Positions 1 to 5,633 of a stretch of DNA of 7,634 nucleotides are shown here, one piece after another; position 1 is the first letter of the stretch, and the number at the start of each line of letters is the position of its first letter. Source of the stretch: Candidatus Methanoperedens sp. (GTDB lineage: Archaea > Halobacteriota > Methanosarcinia > Methanosarcinales > Methanoperedenaceae); NCBI GenBank assembly GCA_028679855.1, contig JAJRAP010000314.1, forward strand, positions 1 to 7,634, given 5' to 3'. Under the pieces are notes generated by a model. It saw only the letters and a program-made list of their open reading frames with translations, made no database searches and was not told the DNA's origin. Made by a program: the position numbers and the translations under genes.

Positions 1-2
1 AG

Positions 3-302
3 TGTTCGTTAAAAGATCAATGCACAAAACAGGAAGGAAGGACTATCACGATAGGGAAACATCATGAATTGGTGAAGGAGGCGAAGGAATACAACAAAAC
101 TCAGGATTTCAAGGATGATATGAAACAAAGAGCCCATATCGAGCCAAAGAATGCTGAGATGAAGAGATTCCATGGAATGGCAAGAGCAAGATATTGGGGG
201 CTGCCGAAGGTCAATGTTCAATTCATTTTCACTGCTATCGTTGTTAATGTGAAGAGGCTTGCAAATGTCATTGGTAGCGTATGCTATCTAAAAGCGTGTT
301 GA
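3..302 (+). CDS. IS1182-type transposase, C-terminal part (cut by left edge)
   Basis: The frame is open from the left edge to the TGA at 300-302, so this is the C-terminal ~99 residues of a longer protein and the true start lies outside the window. It begins with a Cys-containing stretch resembling the CxxxxxC element of IS1182-family transposases (Cys codons at 3-5 and 21-23, with KDQCTK). It then carries the hallmark C-terminal block of a DDE transposase: R-x-H-I-E-P-K-N-A-E-M-K-R, followed by HGMARARYWGLPKV and a TAxxxNxKR tail. In this family the block holds the last acidic catalytic residue of the RNase H-like fold, probably the Glu of IEPKNAE. The protein would cut and join the ends of its own element. 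Whether the whole gene is intact cannot be told here. The family call is from remembered motif patterns, not a search. It is next to a broken catalase gene, which fits a region prone to rearrangement. Confidence 0.82.
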   Translation, partial: CSLKDQCTKQEGRTITIGKHHELVKEAKEYNKTQDFKDDMKQRAHIEPKNAEMKRFHGMARARYWGLPKVNVQFIFTAIVVNVKRLANVIGSVCYLKAC

Positions 303-348
303 AAGTGAGGAAAATTCTGGAATATTGAGGAAAATAATGGGCTAATAG

Positions 349-390
349 GGATTTTTTGGTGAAAAAAATCATATTTTTTCTGAAAAATCC
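349..390. repeat. Imperfect inverted repeat / hairpin next to the insertion sequence
   Basis: Outer arms GGATTTTT (349-356) and AAAAATCC (383-390) are perfect complements over 8 bp. After an internal loop (4 nt on one side, 2 on the other), inner arms GAAAAAAAT (361-369) and ATTTTTTC (373-380) pair over 8 bp with one extra A, closing on a 3-nt loop. It lies 47 bp after the transposase stop. It could be a transcription-end structure, part of the element's end, or a chance product of A/T-rich DNA. The arms are mostly A and T, so weight should rest on the GG/CC ends and the nesting. Confidence 0.45.
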
Positions 391-424
391 TGGAATTCAT
401 GAAAAGATGGATGTATTTTGGATA

Positions 425-432
425 AATTTAAG
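425..432 (+). promoter_or_regulatory. Possible TATA box of the catalase remnant
   Basis: AATTTAAG is centred about 26.5 nt before the ATG at 455, the distance expected for a leaderless archaeal transcript. No Shine-Dalgarno lies just before the ATG. If real, the remnant kept its promoter and only its 3' part was lost. The match to the archaeal box is modest. Confidence 0.35.
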
Positions 433-454
433 GGGTTATCCGACAATCTCTATA

Positions 455-700
455 ATGAGTAATAAGGATCAGAAAAAGAAATTAACTACTGCTTTTGGAA
501 TACCTGTCGGTGACGATCAGAACAGTCTAACTGCCGGAGAACGTGGGCCTGTTCTGATGCAGGATGTTCACCTGTTGGAGAAGTTAGCTCACTTTGATCG
601 AGAACGTATCCCTGAACGTGTGGTGCATGCAAAAGGGGCAGGCGCAGGTGGATACTTTGAGGTTACAAAAGATGTTACCAGATACACAAAGGCAAAGTTC
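455..700 (+). pseudogene. Catalase, N-terminal remnant
   Basis: From the ATG at 455, about 82 residues read as the N-terminus of a monofunctional haem catalase: [18 protein letters not shown] at residues 22-39, then [31 protein letters not shown] at 41-71. This includes the catalase active-site signature with its essential distal His (residue 58, codon 626-628). The enzyme converts hydrogen peroxide to water and oxygen. Catalases of this group are roughly 480-500 residues, so over 80% is missing, including the Asn and the proximal haem-ligand Tyr. Similarity stops at about KAKF (F codon 698-700), where the sequence becomes the antisense of the neighbouring ligase gene; the frame then runs on to a TGA at 722-724. 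No frameshift or stop lies within the remnant, so the truncation may be recent. It cannot be an active catalase. A sequencing or assembly join is a possible alternative. Confidence 0.85.
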
Positions 701-1367
701 ATTTCTCCCCCAGTTCTGCCCTGATAACTTTCATTACCCCGCAATCCCTCATCCACACCACCTCAGTCTCCAATAAATTGATCCTCTTCCTGTAATAAGG
801 TGCATCAAGCACCAGCGTCTCATACTCCCCACCCTCCCCGGCGATATGCACCCTGTACTTCCTGTTAAGCTCCATCAGGTCGCTGATCAACCTGTCATCA
901 AATTTCCTGCCGAGCCATGACTCATCCATCCCCCCTGCTGCTACCTTGACCATCCTTACATCCATCAATTTGATCATCTCGCGAAGGAGAGCTTCAGGTT
1001 CCTTGTGCCACAAAGGCGCATACATCGTAAGTCCGAGTTCATCGCATATGCGCTGCACCCGCGAAGCCTGATATTCGGATGCAATGGCACCCACCGCGAC
1101 CCCATCAACTTTCACGCGGCAAAGCGCTTCTTTCAGGTCTTCAAGTTCCTTTTCCTTCTCACCCGATGAAGGCGCAGAGGTCAGGGGGATCCCGCATGCC
1201 TCTGAAATAAGATGCGTAAGATGGGTGTTCGCAGAATGGAACATAAAAGAGTCTTCATTCTTGGGCACTATTGTTACCATGTCTGTTACCACATGACCTT
1301 CCTGGGTCGCCCTGTATATGGCAAAAGATGAGTCTTTGCCCCCGGATATTAGTGCAGCCAGTTTCAT
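699..1367 (-). CDS. dph6: Diphthine-ammonia ligase-like ATP pyrophosphatase (DUF71/ATP_bind_4)
   Basis: This 222-residue protein belongs to the PP-loop ATP pyrophosphatase family that includes eukaryotic Dph6, which amidates diphthine to diphthamide on translation elongation factor 2 using ATP and ammonium. It starts with the PP-loop SGGKDS (residues 8-13). The family motif GAIASEYQ (93-100) and the glycine-rich [14 protein letters not shown] (177-190) follow. Length matches archaeal single-domain members. The ATG at 1365-1367 overlaps the stop of the upstream DUF555 gene as ATGA, implying translational coupling and a shared transcript. The stop codon (complement of 699-701) sits exactly at the junction with the catalase remnant, so the last one or two residues could have been altered by that event. 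Membership of the family is clear; the diphthamide role in archaea is family inference, and the gene symbol carries that caveat. Confidence 0.85.
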   Translation of the reverse strand: MKLAALISGGKDSSFAIYRATQEGHVVTDMVTIVPKNEDSFMFHSANTHLTHLISEACGIPLTSAPSSGEKEKELEDLKEALCRVKVDGVAVGAIASEYQASRVQRICDELGLTMYAPLWHKEPEALLREMIKLMDVRMVKVAAGGMDESWLGRKFDDRLISDLMELNRKYRVHIAGEGGEYETLVLDAPYYRKRINLLETEVVWMRDCGVMKVIRAELGEK

Positions 1368-1747
1368 TCTTCATATCCGGGTTTTTTCTTCTTTTCCTTT
1401 TTCCCGCCCTCGAACTCCTCAACATCCACAACATCAAGCGGAGTGCTCTGCAAGGCTTTACCGATCGTGGATTTTGCAATCCTTGCAGCGTGTTCCTCGC
1501 TTTCTGCGTCATAGACCTTCATCTCAAGCAGTATGCCCACAAGCGCATAGCCAGCCGCCATAAATACGCTGTCAAAAGCCTCCCCGCACGCAGGGCAGTT
1601 TGTTGAGCCAACCTCAATCTCAACGAAATTCAGGTCTGGATTGAGCTTTTTGCCCACTTCTGATATCGCTATGTTCATTGCGTCCTCGACGCTATCCACG
1701 CTCTTCACAAGCCATGCGGCTTCCAGCGTAACAATATAATTTGCCAT
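1364..1747 (-). CDS. UPF0212 / DUF555 family protein
   Basis: The 127-residue product matches the archaeal UPF0212 (DUF555) family, whose function is unknown. Visible features are an N-terminal alpha/beta-looking segment ([14 protein letters not shown] at 1-14), one zinc-knuckle-like CPACG (51-55), a conserved [19 protein letters not shown] stretch (81-99), and a short Lys/Glu-rich tail (about 115-127) that is probably disordered. With only one CxxC, any metal would need extra ligands from elsewhere in the protein or from a second subunit. It is soluble, with no signal peptide. A good Shine-Dalgarno (AGAGG, complement of 1754-1758) lies 6 nt before the ATG and fixes the start. It sits 12 nt after DUF357 and overlaps the ligase by 4 nt, so it is the middle gene of a three-gene operon. 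Confidence 0.85.
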   Translation of the reverse strand: MANYIVTLEAAWLVKSVDSVEDAMNIAISEVGKKLNPDLNFVEIEVGSTNCPACGEAFDSVFMAAGYALVGILLEMKVYDAESEEHAARIAKSTIGKALQSTPLDVVDVEEFEGGKKEKKKKPGYEE

Positions 1748-1753
1748 TTTATT

Positions 1754-1758
1754 CCTCT
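1754..1758 (-). promoter_or_regulatory. Shine-Dalgarno of the DUF555 gene
   Basis: The minus strand reads AGAGG 6 nt before the DUF555 ATG, inside the 12-nt gap after the DUF357 stop. It is the clearest ribosome-binding site in the window and contrasts with the apparently leaderless genes, as expected for an internal operon gene. Confidence 0.65.
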
Positions 1759-1759
1759 C

Positions 1760-2047
1760 TTAGATCGTAAACAGGCTCTCATCACTAACTTTGAACACAC
1801 CGAGTTTAACACCTGCATCAAGCCAGGCGTGCCCGTAACTGAAACACGCAAGGGCATTCACTTTATCCCCCTGTTCAAGGAAAAATTTGCCATCATCATA
1901 ATATGCCTGAGCCATCGTGGAAAAATCATCCGCGACTTTCCTCAAATGAGTCATATCCTGCTGCGCAACTTCAAATGCCAACAATGCCCTGCTTAACAGG
2001 TTCTCATATCTTTTTACTTTCTCATCAAGAACAGCAGGTTGTTTCAT
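1760..2047 (-). CDS. DUF357 family protein
   Basis: This 95-residue protein matches the archaeal DUF357 family, which has no assigned function. It looks wholly helical: a first helix around KVKRYENLLSRALLAFEVAQ (10-29), a second around residues 33-58, and the family's most recognisable block, ALACFSYGHAWLDAGVKLGVF (65-85), near the C-terminus. There is no membrane segment or signal peptide. The ATG at 2045-2047 gives the family's usual length, and there is no good Shine-Dalgarno before it. It is the first gene of the minus-strand operon with DUF555 and the diphthine-ligase-like gene, and is divergent from pdxT across a 101-bp gap. Family assignment is from sequence pattern; any link to translation is inferred from the operon only. 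Confidence 0.85.
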   Translation of the reverse strand: MKQPAVLDEKVKRYENLLSRALLAFEVAQQDMTHLRKVADDFSTMAQAYYDDGKFFLEQGDKVNALACFSYGHAWLDAGVKLGVFKVSDESLFTI

Positions 2048-2083
2048 TTACATCTATAATACTGGCGCAGATATGTAAAGGTT

Positions 2084-2091
2084 GTTATAAA
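2084..2091 (-). promoter_or_regulatory. Possible TATA box of the DUF357 operon
   Basis: The minus strand reads TTTATAAC here, centred about 40 nt before the DUF357 ATG, which would give a short leader of roughly 14 nt. It is the best TATA-like match on that side of the divergent gap. Confidence 0.45.
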
Positions 2092-2100
2092 TTAAAAATA

Positions 2101-2113
2101 TTGTTAATAACAA
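2101..2113. promoter_or_regulatory. Dyad TTGTTA-A-TAACAA in the DUF357/pdxT divergent gap
   Basis: Two perfect 6-bp arms (2101-2106 and 2108-2113) flank a single base. The dyad ends 5 bp before the pdxT TATA box, overlapping where TFB would bind (BRE). It also makes a 7-bp inverted repeat with TTGTTAT at 2082-2088, beside the opposite TATA box. A similar palindrome occurs at 3781-3790. A regulator site is possible; the DNA is A/T-rich, so chance is also possible. Confidence 0.35.
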
Positions 2114-2118
2114 AACAA

Positions 2119-2126
2119 TTTATATT
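2119..2126 (+). promoter_or_regulatory. TATA box of pdxT
   Basis: TTTATATT is a strong archaeal box A match centred 26.5 nt before the A of the pdxT ATG at 2149. No Shine-Dalgarno lies between them. Transcription would start at or within a base or two of the ATG, giving a leaderless mRNA, and this supports 2149 over the longer upstream open frame. Confidence 0.6.
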
Positions 2127-2148
2127 CCTGCCCATTAATTCTGGATGC

Positions 2149-2739
2149 ATGCGCATCGGTGTCATAGCAATTCAGGGCAATGTCGAAGAGCATGTGAATG
2201 CTATTCAAAGAGCGCTTGACAGGGCATGCCGCAGAGCCGAGGTCATAAAGATAAAACATAAAGGTCTGGTCCCCACCTGCGATGCATTGATCCTTCCAGG
2301 TGGTGAAAGCACAACGCTGGGAAGATTGATGGGAAAAGAAGGCATCTCTGAGGAGATAAGAAAAGTCGCGCAAGCAGGCGTCCCGATAATGGGGACTTGC
2401 GCCGGCCTCGTGCTTCTTGCAAAGAGGGGGGATGAACAGGTTAAAAAAACAGGGCAGTCACTTCTTTCCCTTATGGATATCACGGTGAACAGGAACGCCT
2501 TCGGGCGCCAGAAAGAATCATTTGAATGCTTGATCGATTTTAAAGGTCTTGAATCACCTTTCAATGCGGTGTTTATCCGGGCGCCAAGCATCACCGGGTT
2601 CGGTAAAGATGTGGAAGTCCTCTCAGAGTACAATGGTGTTATTATTGCAGCAAGGGAAAAAAATATGATTGCCCTTGCATTCCATCCAGAACTTACTGAT
2701 GATCCAAGGATACATGATTATTTCTTGAGCTTTTTCTGA
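2149..2739 (+). CDS. pdxT: Pyridoxal 5'-phosphate synthase glutaminase subunit PdxT
   Basis: PdxT hydrolyses glutamine and channels the ammonia to PdxS, which makes pyridoxal 5'-phosphate (the DXP-independent vitamin B6 route). The 196-residue product has the full class-I glutamine amidotransferase layout: start MRIGVIAIQGNVEEH, the oxyanion-loop GGEST (51-55), nucleophile Cys84 in GTCAGL, the PdxT block NAFGRQKESFE (116-126), FIRAP (142-146), and His179/Glu181 of the triad in AFHPE. Length is normal. The frame is open back to 1903, but the extra residues are unlike PdxT, and the TATA box at 2119-2126 places the mRNA start at the ATG at 2149. pdxS is not in the window, so the partner is encoded elsewhere. 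The 3' end overlaps the convergent membrane-protein gene by 22 bp. Confidence 0.95.
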   Translation: MRIGVIAIQGNVEEHVNAIQRALDRACRRAEVIKIKHKGLVPTCDALILPGGESTTLGRLMGKEGISEEIRKVAQAGVPIMGTCAGLVLLAKRGDEQVKKTGQSLLSLMDITVNRNAFGRQKESFECLIDFKGLESPFNAVFIRAPSITGFGKDVEVLSEYNGVIIAAREKNMIALAFHPELTDDPRIHDYFLSFF

Positions 2740-3737
2740 TATGAATTCTTCAATTCCTCATATTCTTCATCAATCAGGTTACCTGAAGCATAATCTTTTT
2801 CAAGTTCTTCAAGCTTTGCAACAAGTTCGCTTTTTTCCTCTTCATTTTCCTGTTGTTCTTCACTATCGGGTTCTCTTTTAAGAGCATTCCTTATTTTCTC
2901 TTCAAATTCCATTAGCTTTGGACTCTTTTTCCTGATCACTGGATATGCCAGTACAAGCACAATCAGCATGCCGATGATCAAATAAAGCCCTATCTGTGAA
3001 AGGTCTATCGCGGACTTTGAAAGTTCGATCTTTATCTCCTTGAATTGAGGGGTTTCCCATGTATATAGAACGCTATTATCTTCGTCCATCGGATTCCCTG
3101 ATGATAAAATGCTACTTCCAAGTTCATCTTTCAAAGTTATGGTTTCTGCGCTGCCTTTTGTTACCTTAAGTACAAAGCTCAAAGGAACTTTATTGATCAA
3201 TGTAGGATACACAAGTTTTTTTGAATAATACTTCGACTTGCTTAAAGTCCCTTCAGGTTCAGCAGAAAGTACATATTCCAATGCATACAGCGGGGGAAGG
3301 GGGTCATTTGCTTTAATAGTATCATTCCAGCTTATAATGTTCCCATTCTGCGTAGCATTCATGGGTACGACGGTGCCGCCCATCACCATTGGAACTTTTC
3401 CGACGTTCAGTCCTTCAAGTCCGTCAGGAACCCATGTCCTTAGCGTGCCCTGGAAATTCATATCCCCGATATTCTTAAAGATCTGTGTTTCGCGCACATA
3501 TATCCTGTTTTGCTCTTCGAATTTGGCTGCATCCACCTCGATGAGATGCTGGACCAAAATGATGTTCTGGTCTGACTGTGTCGTATTTGCCAGACCAATG
3601 TTTCCCTGGTCGTTTTGAGTGATGTAACCCGTTATTGCTCCTGAATTGTTTCCGCCCATTCCGGCAAATACAAAAACAGGGTTGGTCAATAGAGCTATCA
3701 ATAAAACTGTTATTATAAACGTGTTAATTTTTTTCAT
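2718..3737 (-). CDS. Membrane-anchored extracytoplasmic protein with short cytoplasmic SHOCT-like tail
   Basis: I do not recognise a named family for this 339-residue protein. It starts with a typical signal peptide (KK at 2-3, hydrophobic core 6-19, likely cleavage near FVFAG at 22-26). An extracytoplasmic region of about 220 residues follows, rich in beta-like segments and with possible N-glycosylation sequons (NNS 30, NTT 51, NAT 127, NDT 138). A single membrane helix lies at about 248-267 and is followed by basic RKK, giving an outside-in topology. The cytoplasmic part has a highly acidic linker (about 290-303) and a C-terminal helical segment, LVAKLEELEKDYASGNLIDE at 305-324, resembling the short SHOCT domain often found at the end of prokaryotic membrane proteins. 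The ATG at 3735-3737 fits the signal peptide. A surface-sensing, assembly or scaffolding role is conceivable but not shown. Confidence 0.75.
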   Translation of the reverse strand: MKKINTFIITVLLIALLTNPVFVFAGMGGNNSGAITGYITQNDQGNIGLANTTQSDQNIILVQHLIEVDAAKFEEQNRIYVRETQIFKNIGDMNFQGTLRTWVPDGLEGLNVGKVPMVMGGTVVPMNATQNGNIISWNDTIKANDPLPPLYALEYVLSAEPEGTLSKSKYYSKKLVYPTLINKVPLSFVLKVTKGSAETITLKDELGSSILSSGNPMDEDNSVLYTWETPQFKEIKIELSKSAIDLSQIGLYLIIGMLIVLVLAYPVIRKKSPKLMEFEEKIRNALKREPDSEEQQENEEEKSELVAKLEELEKDYASGNLIDEEYEELKNSYQKKLKK

Positions 3738-3770
3738 GGCTTCACGTCTTTTAATATACTATTTGTATAG

Positions 3771-3779
3771 ATATATTTT
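3771..3779 (-). promoter_or_regulatory. Possible TATA box of the membrane-anchored protein gene
   Basis: The minus strand reads AAAATATAT, centred about 38 nt before the ATG, allowing a leader of about 12 nt. That leader contains a weak GTGAA (complement of 3741-3745) that could serve as a ribosome-binding site. Another A/T-rich match at 3753-3759 is too close to the ATG. Confidence 0.4.
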
Positions 3780-3780
3780 G

Positions 3781-3790
3781 TTGTTAACAA
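3781..3790. promoter_or_regulatory. Perfect palindrome TTGTTAACAA beside the TATA box
   Basis: This 10-bp perfect palindrome lies directly upstream of the minus-strand TATA box at 3771-3779, in the BRE position. It shares both half-sites with the dyad at 2101-2113, which has a 3-bp longer centre and also abuts a TATA box. It could be an operator; an A/T-rich chance match is the alternative. Confidence 0.3.
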
Positions 3791-3891
3791 AGCAAATTCG
3801 AAAATACTATCTGCAACCCCTCAAACCCATCCAGTGTATCCATATTCCAGCATTATAAACTCATACCATTTATATCCTGCCCCAGCGTCTC

Positions 3892-3899
3892 TTTTATAT
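3892..3899 (+). promoter_or_regulatory. TATA box of purC
   Basis: TTTTATAT is centred about 29 nt before the purC ATG at 3925, giving a leader of only a few bases. There is no Shine-Dalgarno. A second near-identical box, TTTATATC, lies at 3869-3876 and would give a leader of about 25 nt, so two start sites are possible. Confidence 0.5.
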
Positions 3900-3924
3900 C
3901 CTTTAAACCACCTCAAGACGAATC

Positions 3925-4641
3925 ATGATCAAGCAAGAGGCGCTTTATTCAGGTAAGGCAAAAACCGTATTCAAAACAGACAACCCGGACAAGCTCATAA
4001 TGGAATTCAGGAACAGCCTTACGGCTTTTGATGGAAAGAAAAAAAGCGAAGCGCCTAAAAAAGGATACTACAATGCCCGGATTTCACGGACACTCTTTAA
4101 ATTGCTTGAGGAAAAAGGAATAAAGACGCATTTTGACAGCATGTTTTCTGAAACCGAGATGGTAGTTGACGCAGTAGATATCGTTAAAATAGAGGTCGTC
4201 GTGAGGAATATCGCAGCCGGCTCCCTTACAAAGAAATACCCCTTTAAGACAGGCGACAGACTTGAACCCCCGGTCATTATTTTCGATTACAAGAGCGACA
4301 AGTTTGGCGATCCAATGATAAATGACGACATGGCGCTTGCCATGGGACTTGCAACAAAGGCTGAACTTGCAGAGATACGCAAACTTGCCTTAAAGATCAA
4401 TTCGATACTTGTTGAATACCTTGCAGAAAAGAATCTACTGCTCCCCGACTTCAAGCTCGAGTTCGGAAGGCTCAAAGGAAAGATAGTACTGGCTGATGAA
4501 ATATCATGCGACACATGCAGGTTCTGGGACAGGACGACTGGAGAATCACTTGATAAGGACGTCTTCAGGTTCGACAAGGGAGACCTTGTGGCAGCTTACA
4601 GGGAAGTGGCAAAGAGGATAGTGCCTGGTATAAAGTTATGA
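3925..4641 (+). CDS. purC: Phosphoribosylaminoimidazole-succinocarboxamide synthase (SAICAR synthetase)
   Basis: PurC joins CAIR and aspartate with ATP to form SAICAR in de novo purine synthesis, in the cytoplasm. The 238-residue length is normal for the prokaryotic single-domain enzyme. Motifs in order: YSGKAKTV (8-15, ATP-binding loop), [10 protein letters not shown] (31-40), [17 protein letters not shown] (91-107, family signature), DPMINDDMA (129-137), LPDFKLEFG (173-181) and [14 protein letters not shown] (189-202). In the last motif the usual SPD reads S-C-D (Cys195, codon TGC), a substitution at a normally conserved Pro. All other expected residues are present. The ATG at 3925 lies just after a TATA box, pointing to a nearly leaderless mRNA. 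No other pur gene is adjacent. It ends 5 bp from the stop of the convergent flippase-like gene. Confidence 0.96.
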   Translation: MIKQEALYSGKAKTVFKTDNPDKLIMEFRNSLTAFDGKKKSEAPKKGYYNARISRTLFKLLEEKGIKTHFDSMFSETEMVVDAVDIVKIEVVVRNIAAGSLTKKYPFKTGDRLEPPVIIFDYKSDKFGDPMINDDMALAMGLATKAELAEIRKLALKINSILVEYLAEKNLLLPDFKLEFGRLKGKIVLADEISCDTCRFWDRTTGESLDKDVFRFDKGDLVAAYREVAKRIVPGIKL

Positions 4642-4646
4642 TCGGA

Positions 4647-5594
4647 TCAGATTTCCTGGTCGCGCAGGGAAGAAAGAATTGTTTTAAGACCGAGCATATC
4701 GACCAGCAGGATGCTTGCTCTCATAAGCAATATAAAAGCCATTGCAGGTTCACCTGAGATCGTGAACAGGGAAAATAAAAGGATGGCTCCGCCTTCCAGC
4801 AGCCCGAAACCTGCGGGCGATATTGGCACGAACATCAGTATGCTCAGGAGCGGGTGGAGAAGGAAGAAATCAAAATATGATAGTTCCAATCCGAGGGCTT
4901 TTCCCAAAAAATACCAGTGCAGCGCCGCGAAAACCCATCCGATCAATGTAAATAACAAAATGGCATTGAAGTTCTCCTTTATCCCGATGTTCCTTTCTTT
5001 AAAAGACGACAGGTTTGTGGTATAATTTTTAAAGAACGGTAGCCTGCCCATGAAACTTGAAGTTAATTTCTCGTCCCTGAAAGCTATTATCAGCATAAAA
5101 ATACCCACGACCAGCAGGAAAGCCGCCCCTATCGCTGCTGAGATGAGAATGTCATTGCTGATCCCGGGAAAAGTGGAAAGATATATGATGGCAGCAACCG
5201 CGCCCCCGACTTTAAGGATGAACTCAATACCCTGCGGCGCAAAAATGCATGCCATGCCGTCTGTTACCTTGCTTCCAACTTTTTTTTTCAGAAGGGACGG
5301 GGTCAGAAAATATCCGCTCCGCCCCGGAGTGATATCGCCTACCATCATCCCACCCATGTGTGAAAAAAACACATCGATAAATTTAAACCTGTATCCTATC
5401 CTGGCAAGGAGATATCTTAAGCGCGATGTGAGGACAACATTCAAAAGAACATAAGAAATGCAGGCAAGAATAAAGAAATGTGGTTTTGTTCTCTTGAGGG
5501 TGGAAACCACGTCGCTTAGATCGAGTTTGTTCAGAATAAAAATGATAATTGTAATGCCGATAATTATCTGAACAATAATATTTGACTTTTTCAT
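4647..5594 (-). CDS. Flippase-like / UPF0104 integral membrane protein (LPG synthase TM-domain family)
   Basis: This 315-residue polytopic protein has about 8 predicted membrane helices (roughly 5-21, 39-58, 73-86, 127-142, 150-171, 212-230, 240-259 and 283-305, with a further hydrophobic stretch near 266-280). It carries the two signature loops of the family related to the membrane domain of lysylphosphatidylglycerol synthase: GDITPGRSGYF (86-96) and PISPAGFGLLEGG (257-269). Related proteins have been linked to lipid or lipid-linked sugar handling, and in haloarchaea the related AglD acts in protein N-glycosylation. No glycosyltransferase or lysyl-transferase domain is fused here, so the substrate is unknown. 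The ATG at 5592-5594 gives the expected N-terminal helix. It is transcribed away from aroE across a 107-bp gap. Family placement is confident; the reaction is not. Confidence 0.85.
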   Translation of the reverse strand: MKKSNIIVQIIIGITIIIFILNKLDLSDVVSTLKRTKPHFFILACISYVLLNVVLTSRLRYLLARIGYRFKFIDVFFSHMGGMMVGDITPGRSGYFLTPSLLKKKVGSKVTDGMACIFAPQGIEFILKVGGAVAAIIYLSTFPGISNDILISAAIGAAFLLVVGIFMLIIAFRDEKLTSSFMGRLPFFKNYTTNLSSFKERNIGIKENFNAILLFTLIGWVFAALHWYFLGKALGLELSYFDFFLLHPLLSILMFVPISPAGFGLLEGGAILLFSLFTISGEPAMAFILLMRASILLVDMLGLKTILSSLRDQEI

Positions 5595-5618
5595 CTGGAA
5601 GCTGTAATTATGTTAAAA

Positions 5619-5627
5619 GGTTAAATG
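5619..5627 (-). promoter_or_regulatory. Possible TATA box of the flippase-like gene
   Basis: The minus strand reads CATTTAACC, centred about 29 nt before the ATG at 5594, with no Shine-Dalgarno in between. It would give a leaderless or nearly leaderless mRNA. The match is moderate; a second CTTTTAAC-like stretch at 5612-5619 lies too close to the ATG. Confidence 0.35.
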
Positions 5628-5633
5628 CTTTGC

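Larger units (their letters stand above)
303..454. other. A/T-rich non-coding stretch between transposase and catalase remnant
   Basis: These 152 bp hold no recognisable gene. The catalase frame is open backwards to a TTG at 356, but the ~33 residues that would be added are Phe/Ile/Lys-rich and do not look like catalase, so this is best read as upstream DNA. The right end of the insertion sequence should lie here, but its terminal inverted repeat cannot be named because the left end is outside the window. The stretch contains a large imperfect hairpin (349-390) and a TATA-like box (425-432). Confidence 0.5.

Noticed and set aside
356..454. In-frame TTG start for the catalase frame at 356
   Set aside because: The extra ~33 residues are Phe/Ile/Lys-rich, unlike any catalase N-terminus, and come from the A/T-rich hairpin region; the ATG at 455 fits better.
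1271..1606. Plus-strand open frames across the DUF555/ligase overlap
   Set aside because: They lie wholly within two conserved minus-strand genes and show no protein-like motif.
1903..2148. In-frame extension of pdxT upstream to 1903
   Set aside because: The added residues do not resemble PdxT, they overlap the DUF357 gene on the other strand, and the TATA box at 2119-2126 would lie inside the coding region.
2144..2157. GATGC-ATGC-GCATC hairpin over the pdxT start codon
   Set aside because: A transcript starting at or next to the ATG would not contain the left arm, so the stem would not form in the likely mRNA; only 5 bp long.
2205..2633. 142-codon open frame on the minus strand inside pdxT
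   Set aside because: Opposite-strand shadow of a well-supported gene, with no recognisable domain or start signal.
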